A stretch of DNA of 64,000 bases, from NCBI GenBank assembly GCA_019114985.1, contig DXEM01000039.1, positions 1 through 64,000 on the forward strand. The letters run 5' to 3'. Each line of letters begins with the position of its first letter. Position 1 is the first letter of the stretch. Positions 15,372 to 23,867 of the stretch are shown in pieces. The position numbers were made by a program, and so were the translations under genes. This DNA comes from Candidatus Anaerostipes excrementavium. GTDB taxonomy: Bacteria; Bacillota; Clostridia; Lachnospirales; Lachnospiraceae. The notes under the pieces were generated by a model, which saw nothing but the letters and a program-made list of their open reading frames with translations, was not told the origin of the DNA and did not search any database.

Positions 15372-15435
15372 ATGCTCTAAGTGTTCCCTTCACTAACCAT
15401 GACAGAAGCCTTGATTAAGAAGTCACTTAGAGCAT
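15372..15435. other. recombinase attachment-end repeat
   Basis: A perfect 12-bp inverted repeat, ATGCTCTAAGTG (15372-15383) and CACTTAGAGCAT (15424-15435), separated by 40 bp. It lies between the recombinase start codon and the point where virD4 coding sequence resumes (about 15441). This is where the IME end and recombinase binding arms are expected. Confidence 0.55.
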
Positions 15436-16409
15436 ATATCACCTGCGGCGAGCTTGTATTTCTTATACTGGCGCACCGCAAAGTGTCCGGGCTGGCGGCT
15501 TTCCAGCTCCTTGAACATCAAATCCACAGGGTTCTCAAACTCCTCGTCATCCTCCCGGACCTCCATCGCGTTAATCATTTCCAGCAGGGTGGAGAAGTTC
15601 TGTTCCTCCACCGGGGCCTCATAGTGGATGTAGCCGATCAGCGCCGTAAACAGCAGCGTCTCGGCTTTCACCCAGAAATCATCCCCGCCTTTCCCTTCGC
15701 CCTTGGTGTTCGCGATCAGCGTTGTCACCAGCTTCAGGATGTCTTTCTCCGAGTGCAGATAGGCGAAAGGATTGTAGTGCATGGATTTTTTCATGTTGAT
15801 GGTGTTCAGGAACCGGATGCGGTAGCCGAACCTTTGCAGCATTTTTCCGCACTCGATGAGGACGCTGCCCTTGGGGTCGGTCACTACGAATGAGGTCGGA
15901 TAGGTCTTGGAAGTACACTGCATCAGGTTGGGTTTCAACCAGAAGCGTGTCTTGCCGCTGCCAGAGCCACCGATAATCAGCACATTTTTATTCCTGGCTG
16001 TCCTGGGGTCCTTGGGGCGGCTGTTCATGGTCAGCCGTTCCGTCTGGGTGAGGATGATGTTATTTTCAAACATAGGGTCCATAAAGGACTTGATGTCCTC
16101 CGCCGTTCCCCAGCGGGCCGAGCCGTACTCCACATTTTTCCGGTATTTCTTGGCGTTCTTGCCTTTCACATAAACCGCCAGACGCAGGGCGGCCCCACAG
16201 CAAAGGCCCACCAGCAGATCAACCGGGTGAAAGCTGGGCAGCGCCGATTGAAAGGCAGCGGCAAAGCCGTCCATCAGCCCCAGGAGCTTGGCCGAAGCAT
16301 CCGCGCCGGGAGCCAGCCGCCATGCCTCGCCCAGCTTGGTGGCATATAAGCCGATCAGCAGATAGGGGAGGTTGGGGAGCAGAAGTTTTTTCAAATCGAG
16401 CTGTCTCAT
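15423..16409 (-). pseudogene. VirD4/TraG coupling protein, truncated by IME insertion
   Basis: The first 321 or so residues of a type IV coupling protein of Tn1549-like ICEs, whose full length is about 600. It has two N-terminal membrane segments, then the ATPase with Walker A IGGSGSGKTRFW and the TDPKGSVL motif. Normal sequence stops after QYKKYKLAAG; the last codons (DICSK, stop) come from the IME end. The ATPase C-terminal half and Walker B are missing, so it cannot work. The start overlaps the pcfB stop by 4 nt. The rest of virD4 should lie beyond the left edge. Confidence 0.85.
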
Positions 16410-16891
16410 CGTTCCTTTTCCCTCCGTTTCTCACGGTTCAGGGCAGGAGCTTTCACCAGCTCCTTGAACTTCCGCAGCTTACCCAGCACCGACTCCCGGC
16501 GCTGTTCCTTTTTGAGCCGGTTCCTGGAATACTTCTGGAAGGCGGCATTCATACTCGCCTCATTGGGGGCCTTGAAAAAAATCTGGTACTGGCCCTTGGC
16601 GGTTTTATATACCGCATACTGAACCTTGTATTCGCGGGCCACCCGGTCAAAACTGGCCAGCCCTTTGTCCGATAAATCAATCTGCTTCATGTCCCCGAAC
16701 TGCTTTTCCAGTTCTTCTTTGCTGACCCTGCCGTAAGATTTGACCTCATCCGGGCGGTCCCGGCTCTTTTGCAGCTTTTTATTCTTCCGGTGGGCCAGGT
16801 ACTTGGAAATGGCTGCTTTCAGCACCCGCCCGGTGAACTTGGTGGCATTGACAGTCAGTGTCAATGTCCTGTTTTCCACTTCTTCCTGCAT
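16406..16891 (-). CDS. PcfB-family conjugation protein (DUF3801)
   Basis: A 161-residue basic protein. It has an N-terminal VNATKFTGRVLKAAISKYL helix, a central beta-alpha domain (VQYAVYKTAKGQYQIFFKA) and a Lys/Arg-rich tail. PcfB-type proteins accompany the VirD4 coupling protein in conjugative systems and help recruit the relaxosome. The ATG at 16891 with GGGAG 8 nt upstream is preferred over the GTG at 16900. It is coupled to virD4 by a 4-nt overlap. Confidence 0.82.
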   Translation of the reverse strand: MQEEVENRTLTLTVNATKFTGRVLKAAISKYLAHRKNKKLQKSRDRPDEVKSYGRVSKEELEKQFGDMKQIDLSDKGLASFDRVAREYKVQYAVYKTAKGQYQIFFKAPNEASMNAAFQKYSRNRLKKEQRRESVLGKLRKFKELVKAPALNREKRREKER

Positions 16892-16981
16892 CAAAATCAC
16901 TCCCTTCTGTCAGGATGAAAGCGGCGGCCCCGTCTAAGGCGGGACCACCAGACGGCGGAGCAGGTATTTCCCCCGCATGGG

Positions 16982-17343
16982 TCAGGCTCCCTTTCCGCCG
17001 CTATCTTCACGGCCCTGGCCTTTGACGGTCAGGATGCCGTCCAGGGTGGTGGCGGTGATCCGCAGGCGCTCGGCTACGGCGATGTCATTTTTCATGGCCT
17101 CGTCCACCTCTCCGCCGCAGACCACCAGCACCGAGGCGCGGCGCAGGTAATCGCGGGCCATGTCGATGCCGTCCTTATGCTCCTAGGGGATACCGTCCTT
17201 CAAAAACAGCGGCAGGAACAAAAGCGGGCAGATGGGGAAAATCCAGCCTCATAGACCAGGCGGCAGTATTTCGCGGCATTTTCGGTGTTCTCAAACTCGT
17301 TGTCGCCCCAATGGGCGGTAATGTACGCAAGCGGGCGTTTCAT
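16982..17343 (-). pseudogene. DUF7768-like ICE protein, frameshift plus amber codon
   Basis: The intact beginning MKRPLAYITAHWGDNEFENTE is lost after VYEAGFSP at the four-G run 17234-17237 (plus strand). Adding one base restores the frame: IDMARDYLRRASVLVVCGGEVDEA and ILTVKGQGRED to a TGA at 16982. In that restored frame a TAG (17183-17185) stands where homologues as I recall them have Gln or Glu (P-stop-EHK). The total of 362 nt is one short of a whole number of codons, which supports a single-base deletion. The family is typical of Tn1549-type ICEs; function unknown. Confidence 0.75.
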
Positions 17344-17388
17344 ACAAAACTCCTTTCTCCCGTTTCCGGGGATAGAAACAGGCGGCCC

Positions 17389-18267
17389 TTATGAGCCGCC
17401 TCCGTAAAGGTCGTGATTGACCAGCATCGTGTAATGGTTATCCAGTGAGGACGGCGCGTTGAACAAGGCCGCCAGCAGGTATGCCTTGGTATTCCAGACA
17501 CGGGTGGTGTTCTCCCGGATGCCGTCCAGCACCTTTTCGATGTGGGAACAGGTGATCTTCTCAAACCGCTGTTGAACAAAAGCGGTGGGATACTCCGCAT
17601 CCCGCCCGATCTTGATGGTGGGGCTTTTGGTCATCACCACTTCCAACATGATCTCCACAAACTCGTCAATCTGTTCCCGGTTTGTAGAAGTGCAGATAAT
17701 CCCGTACTCAATCTGCTCTTTGATTTCTTCCCGTTTCTCCATCACTTCCGTCTGTCCGTCCTTCACCGCCGCAGGCGCAGAAGGAAAGAATGAATGAATA
17801 TTTGATCCATCCGTATTTGATTTTTGGATATTTGATTTCTTAGTATTTAATTGCGGCGGGTTTTCCGTATATGGTACTGCCATATCTGGTGTTTCCATAT
17901 CTGGATTTACCATATCCGGGTTTTCCGTACATGGTGGAGCCGTATCTGGTAAGGCTGCATCCGGCTGGGGTCTGACCGGCTTTTCAAAGATGGTGTACTC
18001 GGTATCGGTGATCCGGCCATTCTTGCCCCGAAGCTATCTGCGGGTCAAATATCCCGCGCTTTCCAGCTCCCGGAGGGTTTTGCCAATCGTCTCCACGCTT
18101 TCCTTGCAGATGGAGGCCAGGCCCCGTGTGGTGTAATTCCACTCATCCGGCAGGGAGAGCATCATGGAGAGAAGCCCCTTGGCTTTCAGGGTCAGGCCGG
18201 TATCTTTCAGGTGGTAGTTGCTCATCACGGTGTAATCCCGTGTGCGCTCTACGCGAAAAACTGCCAT
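17389..18267 (-). pseudogene. ICE replication-initiator-like protein interrupted by TAG
   Basis: The N-terminal part (MAVFRVERTRDYTVMSNYHL to YLTRR) is a winged-helix domain of the kind that begins ICE replication proteins. It ends at TAG 18034-18036. The same frame continues uninterrupted as LRGKNGRITDTEYTIF, a low-complexity linker, and a C-terminal DUF6017-like domain (REQIDEFVEIMLEVV) to 17389. Removing the TAG gives one protein of about 292 residues. The start at 18267 has GGGAG 8 nt upstream. Either a nonsense mutation or recoding; nonsense is more likely in this host. Confidence 0.72.
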
Positions 18268-18324
18268 ATTCATCACTCCCATTCTGAAAGGGCGGCCCGG
18301 CTCTGGGGCCAGCAGCCTCATAGG

Positions 18325-18831
18325 TTACGGTTCGTAGACCGGCTGGGTATGCTCAAACACAGGGCCGCACATCCCGTTTAAGTCCTCCACCAGCTCGCTA
18401 AGGTCCAGGCACAGCTCGCTGTCCAGAACCGGCGTGTCCTTGATGGTGCGGTACTGCGTGATGTAGCCGCCGTGATCGTAGTCCACGCTCACGCAGGCCA
18501 CCACAGCCAGGGACATATCCTCCAAAAGCCACAGCTCCATCGTGCGGGAGGCCACCACGATCTCCATCGTCACCTGGTCGGTTTCCTCATACAGCAGGGT
18601 AGCCTTCTGCCGGAACAGGTCCTCGCCACGGTAGTTGAAGGACCGTTCCTGCCTGCCCTGGGTGATGTAGGAATAAACCGTTGTGGCATTGTGGCGGATC
18701 ACCTGCAGCAAGCTGTAAATATCCAGGCTTTCCGCCAGGTCATTAGCCTCGTCCTCGGTGAAGCAGCCTTCCTCGGCAGCCTGCTGGAACAGCTCGTCAA
18801 ATGTTTCTTTCAATGCTTCATAAGCGTCCAT
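18325..18831 (-). CDS. hypothetical ICE protein
   Basis: A 168-residue acidic protein, conserved in my memory of Tn1549-like ICEs but with no assigned function. It has a helical N-terminus with an EF-hand-like acidic stretch (CFTEDEANDLAESLDIY) and a beta-rich middle (MEIVVASRTMELWLLEDM). The RBS GGAGG precedes the ATG. It sits between rep and the amber-interrupted gene, in the transcription unit running from parB. Confidence 0.6.
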   Translation of the reverse strand: MDAYEALKETFDELFQQAAEEGCFTEDEANDLAESLDIYSLLQVIRHNATTVYSYITQGRQERSFNYRGEDLFRQKATLLYEETDQVTMEIVVASRTMELWLLEDMSLAVVACVSVDYDHGGYITQYRTIKDTPVLDSELCLDLSELVEDLNGMCGPVFEHTQPVYEP

Positions 18832-18861
18832 ACTAAAATCCTCCTATGGGTACGCCTGCCG

Positions 18862-19131
18862 TCAGCGGCGGCGCTTTTTGGGTTTGTCGGGCAGGATATG
18901 CCCCTCGATGATTGCAGCGTGTCGGCGGATCTGAAGCTGGCCCTAGCGTTCCAGTGCGCGCATCCGGGAATATTCCTCCTCGGTCAGAAACAGCCGCTTG
19001 TACTGGCCCCTGCGTCCCAGGGGGCAGCGGGTTGTCAGAATGAGAAATTCCGCCATGTGTCCGGTATCGTCCTGGAATCGTTCCACAGCCAGCAGGTCAT
19101 GGCCTTCCAGTGGGAGATGCAGAGGTTTCAT
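18862..19131 (-). pseudogene. hypothetical ICE protein interrupted by TAG
   Basis: Starts MKPLHLPLEGHDLLAVERF, overlapping the preceding gene by 4 nt (ATGA). It reads to TAG at 18943-18945 (MRALER-stop), then continues in the same frame as GQLQIRRHAAIIEGHILPD to a basic tail and TGA at 18862. Without the TAG it would be 89 residues. The clean continuation shows one recent nonsense change. No family name is recognised. Confidence 0.65.
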
Positions 19132-19736
19132 GCCTTGCGCCCCCTTTCGTGAATATCCAGGACCGCACAGCCATACCGGGCGATCAGGAGGGCGTTCACG
19201 ATCATGCGCAGCGCCCCTTTATCCACTACCTCGGCATCTGCCAGGTCCCGCGCCGTCACGCCGCTTGCGTTGGTGTAAATGCCCCGCGCGGCAATATAGA
19301 GCGTATAGTCATGGGGCGAAATCTCATGGAGCCGGGCATAGTCAAACTCCGCGCCGCGCTTGCAAAGACAGTTCCCGGCGCGGCGGTAAATGTCCTCGCC
19401 GGAGGTGAACAGGAACATGACCGTATAAAAAGCGGGCGTGTCCCGGCGCTTGCTGTGTCCCAGATGGATTTTCACACCCTCCATGCGCTGCCGGTGGCGG
19501 TCATCCTGCCAGAGCATACCGGGGAAATCCCGGATCAGCGGTTCCAGGCGGGCCATCAGGCGTCTGTCCTGGGAAAACATCTGCCGGACCACTTCGGCAT
19601 AGCCCACAACGCCCGCCTCGATACGCTCGGCGATCCAGGGGCAGCCGCAGGCGGTGCAGCCAAATTTCTTGACATACTCGGTACAAAGTTTGCAGTCCAC
19701 ATCTGCCGGTGTGTATTTGAATGTGTTGATGTACAT
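19128..19736 (-). CDS. hypothetical Cys-rich ICE protein
   Basis: A 202-residue protein. The N-terminal CKLC and CTACGCPW motifs look like a zinc or iron-sulfur site. It is followed by a helical region and RDTPAFYTVMFLFTSGEDIYRR, with a C-terminal YGCAVLDIHERGRKA. The ATG at 19736 has AAGGAGG upstream; the open frame extends to 19925 without an RBS and overlaps parB. It lies between parB and the other ICE genes. Function unknown. Confidence 0.6.
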   Translation of the reverse strand: MYINTFKYTPADVDCKLCTEYVKKFGCTACGCPWIAERIEAGVVGYAEVVRQMFSQDRRLMARLEPLIRDFPGMLWQDDRHRQRMEGVKIHLGHSKRRDTPAFYTVMFLFTSGEDIYRRAGNCLCKRGAEFDYARLHEISPHDYTLYIAARGIYTNASGVTARDLADAEVVDKGALRMIVNALLIARYGCAVLDIHERGRKA

Positions 19737-19803
19737 GAAAACCTCCTTGTTGAAAATGAAAAAGCCGGGCAAAAGCTGTCCGGCAGGTTGCTTGTATTTG
19801 GTT

Positions 19804-20721
19804 TTACCGCTCCTGGCTGCGCTGGCGTTTTTTCTGCCATGCCTCCAGCAGCTTGATGATGGTGTTCTCCATCTGCAGGGGCGTATAGGATTTGGGGAAA
19901 TACTTGCGTATGCGGTCCCCGTCAAAGGTCAGGCTGAACTTCTCCGGTTTCTTTTCCTCGGACATGATCGCCAGCATACTGTCCTCGTTGAGCCGCCCGG
20001 CCTGGCTGAATTTCTTCATCCGCTGGGCCTGGGAGAGCGATGGGGTGGCCTGCTCATAGTCCATCGTGGTGACGAGCATCTGCTGTTCCTCCGGTTTGAG
20101 GGCCGAAAGCTGATAAGCCGGTGACAGGGCGATCTTTTTCTCATCCACCATCTGCATCAGCTCCGGGACCAGGTTCGTCAGGGAGATGTAATTGCGGACC
20201 GTATCGCCGCTCACACCCATCTTTTGGCCGATCTCATCATCGCTTCGCAACTTCGCCGAAATTTTCGGCGAAGTTAAATCCGTCCGCTCCCCCTGCCGTT
20301 TGATGGCCTCTAATTTCATCTTGTATGCCTTGGCCCTCTCGCTTGGCAGGATGTTTTCGCGCTGAAGGTTGCTGTCCACCATAAGGATGGTGGCCGCATC
20401 CCGGTCCAGGTTACGGATTATGACGGGCATCGTATCCAGACCAGCCTGTTCGCAGGCGTGCTTGCGCCGGTGTCCGGCTACAATCTCATAGCCGCCTTCC
20501 TTGCGGGGGCGGACGATGACAGGAACAATCACGCCATACTCTTTGACGCTCTTAATCGTTTCCTGCATTTCTTCATCATCCCGCACCTGAAACGGATGGT
20601 CTGGAAAGGGATGCAGGTCTGTCAGCGGCAGCCGGTAAACCACTTCTTCCTGGGGCGGCTGCTGAACCGGCGGGGCAACTTTCTTGCGTCCCCTGGCAGG
20701 TGACGCAGGCTTATCGCTCAA
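19804..20721 (-). CDS. ParB/Spo0J-like partition protein of the ICE
   Basis: A 305-residue protein. The ParB N-domain shows LTDLHPFPDHPFQVRDDEE and the CTP-binding EIVAGHRRKHACEQAG motif. NLQRENILPSERAKAYKMK is followed by an HTH (IGQKMGVSGDTVRNYI), and a C-terminal dimerisation helix ends the protein. It normally follows parA in Tn1549-type ICEs, but no parA is found upstream, where the sirtuin/macro cluster begins. The ICE is therefore also truncated or rearranged on this side. Confidence 0.88.
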   Translation of the reverse strand: MSDKPASPARGRKKVAPPVQQPPQEEVVYRLPLTDLHPFPDHPFQVRDDEEMQETIKSVKEYGVIVPVIVRPRKEGGYEIVAGHRRKHACEQAGLDTMPVIIRNLDRDAATILMVDSNLQRENILPSERAKAYKMKLEAIKRQGERTDLTSPKISAKLRSDDEIGQKMGVSGDTVRNYISLTNLVPELMQMVDEKKIALSPAYQLSALKPEEQQMLVTTMDYEQATPSLSQAQRMKKFSQAGRLNEDSMLAIMSEEKKPEKFSLTFDGDRIRKYFPKSYTPLQMENTIIKLLEAWQKKRQRSQER

Positions 20722-20802
20722 GATTTCTCACCTCCGTGGAGATGCAAAAAGGAGGCCCCGAAAGGAACCTCCCATGCACCTGGTTTTTGGAATAAAAAAA
20801 CA

Positions 20803-20825
20803 GACACTAGCTAAATGCTAATGTC
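20803..20825 (-). terminator. terminator of the sirtuin/macrodomain operon
   Basis: GACACTAGC-taaat-GCTAATGTC stem followed on the minus strand by a run of seven T (20793-20800 as A on plus). It lies 34 bp beyond the macrodomain stop codon. Confidence 0.7.
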
Positions 20826-20858
20826 CGTGTCTCCATGGGCTTAAAAAACCCACTATAT

Positions 20859-21641
20859 TTAGTTGTCGAGCAATTTTTGGTAAATTGCTAAATCTTTATC
20901 CGTAAAGACGTTGAAAATTACTTGTTGAATGGTGTTATCTGTCTCAAGAAAACTTTTTACTGTTTTGATTGCGATTTCAGCCGCCTGCTCCTGTGGAAAA
21001 TGAAAAACGCCAGTTGAAATACAGCAAAAAGCAATAGACTGAACCCTATTCGCAGCGGCAAGCTCCAAGCAGGATTGATAGCAGCTTTTCAGGAGCTTAC
21101 AGTCACTTTTACGAAGCGGCCCTGAAATAATTGGCCCCACCGTATGCAGCACATATTTACACGGGAGGTTATATGCGGGAGTAATTTTAGCTGTTCCCGT
21201 TTCTTCCTCATGTCCTTGCGCCTGCATAATCTCGTTACACTTGATCCGAAGCTCGACACCAGAAAGTGAGTGAACAATGTTGTCGATGCAGGAATGGCAA
21301 GGTTGCCAGCACCCCAATAGGGCGCTGTTCGCCGCATTTACAATCGCATCACAACGCAGTGTTGTAATATCGCCCTGCCAGAGCGATATTTTCGGATTGC
21401 ATTTTACTCTCAGTAAGGCACTGGCTTCTACAATTCCTCTTTGCCGAATCAGCTCTGACAGATATTCGTCCTGAATTTTCAAAAACTCCTTAGAAGCCGT
21501 GTAAGGAGGGCGAACATTAAATAAAGAACGTAAAAGCCGCCATTGTTCTTCCTCATTGTCAGGAATAGCAAGGTCCGCATACTGCGGCATTTCGCACTGT
21601 AATTCCTTTATGAGATATATTCTTCTTTCCTCCTGCGTCAT
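20859..21641 (-). CDS. zinc-containing macrodomain protein-ADP-ribose hydrolase
   Basis: A 260-residue protein. An N-terminal helical extension (about 1-85) precedes the macrodomain: LWQGDITTLRCDAIVNAANSALLG is the ADP-ribose-binding segment. The CWQPCHSCIDNIVH motif supplies the Cys-His-Cys zinc ligands of the SirTM-associated macrodomains. FCCISTGVFHFP is the phosphate loop. These enzymes remove ADP-ribose put on by a neighbouring SirTM. Overlap with the sirtuin gene (ATGA) couples the two. No GcvH-like carrier or lipoate ligase gene, usual in the classical operon, is nearby. Confidence 0.87.
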   Translation of the reverse strand: MTQEERRIYLIKELQCEMPQYADLAIPDNEEEQWRLLRSLFNVRPPYTASKEFLKIQDEYLSELIRQRGIVEASALLRVKCNPKISLWQGDITTLRCDAIVNAANSALLGCWQPCHSCIDNIVHSLSGVELRIKCNEIMQAQGHEEETGTAKITPAYNLPCKYVLHTVGPIISGPLRKSDCKLLKSCYQSCLELAAANRVQSIAFCCISTGVFHFPQEQAAEIAIKTVKSFLETDNTIQQVIFNVFTDKDLAIYQKLLDN

Positions 21642-22477
21642 GCCATCACCTCCTTTATCCGTGAAAGCACATTACCAATGTCAGCGTTGATGCAGATGGA
21701 ACGGTTTCTGATCTCTGGCGGTGCAAATGCCTCTCCGAAGTTGATACAGGCATAGGTGGCGTTACGATTTGCTTCGGTCATTTTCCAGAAAGGATACTTA
21801 ATAATGACCGGAGTATTGGCCCCCACACCAAGCTCCAAATACAACACATTCTGTCCATCGTGATGACGCAAAAAATCGGCGTAATGCTCGGCAGCCCGGT
21901 GCCAGCCTTCATCCTCGACAAAGGTATTGTCACTCCGCAAATTCATGGTCATAGGTTTGCCGCAAACAGGACAATGGGGAACCAATTCTGTGGGTATCTT
22001 CATCTGTCGCTGCTCCGCAACCATCTGCCGGACTGCTTCTTCGTTATCATACGTCTTTTGATGGCATGGCTCCATACACTGCCAAAGACCGTAATCCCCT
22101 TGTGTGTAGAATAAGCGGCGCTTATCAAATCCAGCTTTCTGAAATTGGTGATCCACATTGGTCGTCAGCACAAAATAATCTTTATCCTGCACTAATGACA
22201 GCAAATCCTGATAAACTGGTTTCGGAGCATCCATATAACGATTGCAGAAAATGTACCGGCTCCAATAGGCCCAATGTTCCTCCAGCGTAGCAAAAGGATA
22301 GAAACCGCCGGAGTACATATCAGTAAAATGATACTTAACAATGAAATCCGAGAAATATTGTTCAAATCGCTCCCCGGTATAGGTAAAACCCGCCGATGTG
22401 GATAGGCCAGCTCCGGCTCCGATCACAATCGCATCGGAGCTGGCGAGCTGCCTGGACAATTCTTCTATCTGGTTCAA
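21638..22477 (-). CDS. SirTM-type sirtuin (macrodomain-linked SIR2 family)
   Basis: A 279-residue sirtuin. It has GAGAGLSTSAGFTYTG (NAD-binding), TTNVDHQFQKAG, and a CPVCG zinc knuckle. In place of the catalytic His-Gly of deacylases it reads YTQGDYG, as in class M sirtuins that act as ADP-ribosyltransferases. The TTG at 22477, with AGAGGTGGT just upstream, is chosen; an ATG at 22582 would lie inside the HTH gene. It is coupled to the macrodomain gene downstream, so the pair makes a reversible ADP-ribosylation module. The target protein is unknown. Confidence 0.85.
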   Translation of the reverse strand: MNQIEELSRQLASSDAIVIGAGAGLSTSAGFTYTGERFEQYFSDFIVKYHFTDMYSGGFYPFATLEEHWAYWSRYIFCNRYMDAPKPVYQDLLSLVQDKDYFVLTTNVDHQFQKAGFDKRRLFYTQGDYGLWQCMEPCHQKTYDNEEAVRQMVAEQRQMKIPTELVPHCPVCGKPMTMNLRSDNTFVEDEGWHRAAEHYADFLRHHDGQNVLYLELGVGANTPVIIKYPFWKMTEANRNATYACINFGEAFAPPEIRNRSICINADIGNVLSRIKEVMA

Positions 22478-22478
22478 A

Positions 22479-22922
22479 CTACACCACCTCTTTTCCTTGA
22501 GAAGTAATGAAAGCAGCAAATCTTTGAAACGGCTCGCGACCGGGTCTGACCGCAGTACATTCCCATGTGCCATACGTTCCACGGGCTATTCCTGCTTTAT
22601 CCGCAATTTCAAACTGCGTCATTCCTAATTCTGAACGAAGTTCCTTGCAGCGAAGCTGAAACGGATAATCCAGGAACCGGCAATATTCGTCAAAGAGAAG
22701 TCTTTCATCAATCTCCAATGCCTTCGCCAATCTCTTTGCCTTGTCATAGGCAATAGGCATATAGCCAAGTTCATAGTTCAAAATAGTTGTCTCTGACATT
22801 CCTGACATATCTCCCAGCTCCCGCCGCAAAAGCCCCCGGTACTCTCGGTAATATCGAAGCTGCTCCCTCGGAGAAGCATCAGGAGCAATCGAAACCCACG
22901 GAAATTCTAAATGCAACAACAT
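22479..22922 (-). CDS. XRE-family regulator with two HTH domains
   Basis: A 147-residue protein with two Cro/CI-like helix-turn-helix units: residues about 26-75 (LRRELGDMSGMSETTILNYELG) and about 92-140 (LRSELGMTQFEIADKAGIARGTYGTWE). The start at 22922 lies inside the tail of a truncated macrodomain frame and lacks a good RBS, so the true N-terminus may have been altered by the same deletion. It ends 2 nt before the sirtuin TTG, so it probably controls the sirtuin/macrodomain pair. Confidence 0.75.
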   Translation of the reverse strand: MLLHLEFPWVSIAPDASPREQLRYYREYRGLLRRELGDMSGMSETTILNYELGYMPIAYDKAKRLAKALEIDERLLFDEYCRFLDYPFQLRCKELRSELGMTQFEIADKAGIARGTYGTWECTAVRPGREPFQRFAAFITSQGKEVV

Positions 22923-23335
22923 TCTGTCTTGCTTGACCAGGTAAACCCCTGTGTGATTGAGTGGGGAATCGCATTATCAATACAGCCATGGCACGGAACA
23001 AAGCATCCCAGCAATGCACTGTTAGCCGCATTCACAATCCCATCGACCTGTAATTTTGTGATGTCACCCTGCCATAAATAGATATGTTCTTTGACTGGTT
23101 TTAACTGTTCTAGCTTTGCCACTTCATAAGAAGCCAATTCCTGCTGCAAATACTCGTCCTGTACTTTCAGAAATTCAAGACTTATAGGACTCGGCGGACG
23201 CACATTCATCAGGGAGCGCAGCATCTTTTTCTTATCTTCTATATTCTCCGGTACAAAAAAAGATCGGTATTCTTCTTGTTCTTTCAAAAGATAATTGATC
23301 AAATAATCCAGACGTTCTTGTTGATTCATTTTCAT
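22907..23335 (-). pseudogene. second macrodomain gene, truncated
   Basis: A 142-codon frame paralogous to the downstream macrodomain gene. It has the same helical extension (LRSLMNVRPPSPISLEFLKVQDEYL) and IYLWQGDITKLQVDGIVNAANSALLG, then CFVPCHGCIDNAI with the zinc ligands. After this it diverges into an unrelated tail (TQGFTWSSKTECCCI) and stops. The distal half of the macrodomain, including the phosphate loop, is missing. Probably the product of a deletion that joined it to the HTH gene. Confidence 0.75.
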
Positions 23336-23594
23336 TACCTCCGTTTATAAGAACATCATACTTCCCCGGAGAAGCGATGTAAAGTAAGCACTTTTTTGTG
23401 GCACAGTTACAAAAAGGTAACTAATGGATTAAATCGTTCTCAATTTCTTTTATAATTTTTGCCAAACCCCCGCCTACAATACAATGATCCGGCACATCTC
23501 TTTTGCAAAAAGCACAAAAAGCTACCTGAAATCATCATATTTTGATATAATTAATTTTAACAAATATAAAAATCAAAGATAAGGAGTGATAAAT

Positions 23595-23867
23595 ATGATG
23601 TACCCATTTATGACACTAAACGATGACACCGAAATTACACACTCTGAAATGTTACCTGACGGTACAGTAAAAGTTTATATTGAAACTCCTGATGAAAAAG
23701 ACGGCTTTCATCATGCAACATGTTTTCTCCCTAATTACAAATGGGAAAATATATATGGATACACCAATGAAGAAATTGAGAAATTCAAAGAAATCATTGA
23801 GTCTACTGCACATCTCATTATTGAGTTTTCTCAGGAAGGAGGATTTGATAATGCCTCAAATTTTTAA
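23595..23867 (+). CDS. small hypothetical protein (DUF4160-partner position)
   Basis: A 90-residue acidic protein starting MMYPFMTLNDDTEITHSEM, with AAGGAG 8 nt upstream of the ATG at 23595. It has a beta-rich first half (TVKVYIETPDEKDGF) and a helical second half. It is not assigned to a family. It precedes a short frame resembling the start of DUF4160 proteins, which often occur in paired, toxin-antitoxin-like modules, so a similar role is possible. Low GC; the direction is opposite to the neighbours. Confidence 0.6.
   Translation: MMYPFMTLNDDTEITHSEMLPDGTVKVYIETPDEKDGFHHATCFLPNYKWENIYGYTNEEIEKFKEIIESTAHLIIEFSQEGGFDNASNF

Noticed and set aside
15372-15435. Transcription terminator for the inverted repeat
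   Set aside because: The 40-bp spacing between arms and absence of a T-run make a simple terminator unlikely; its position at the IME edge favours an attachment-end role.
22482-22582. ATG at 22582 as the sirtuin start
   Set aside because: It would lie 100 bp inside the HTH gene; the TTG at 22477 has a proper RBS and follows the HTH stop immediately.
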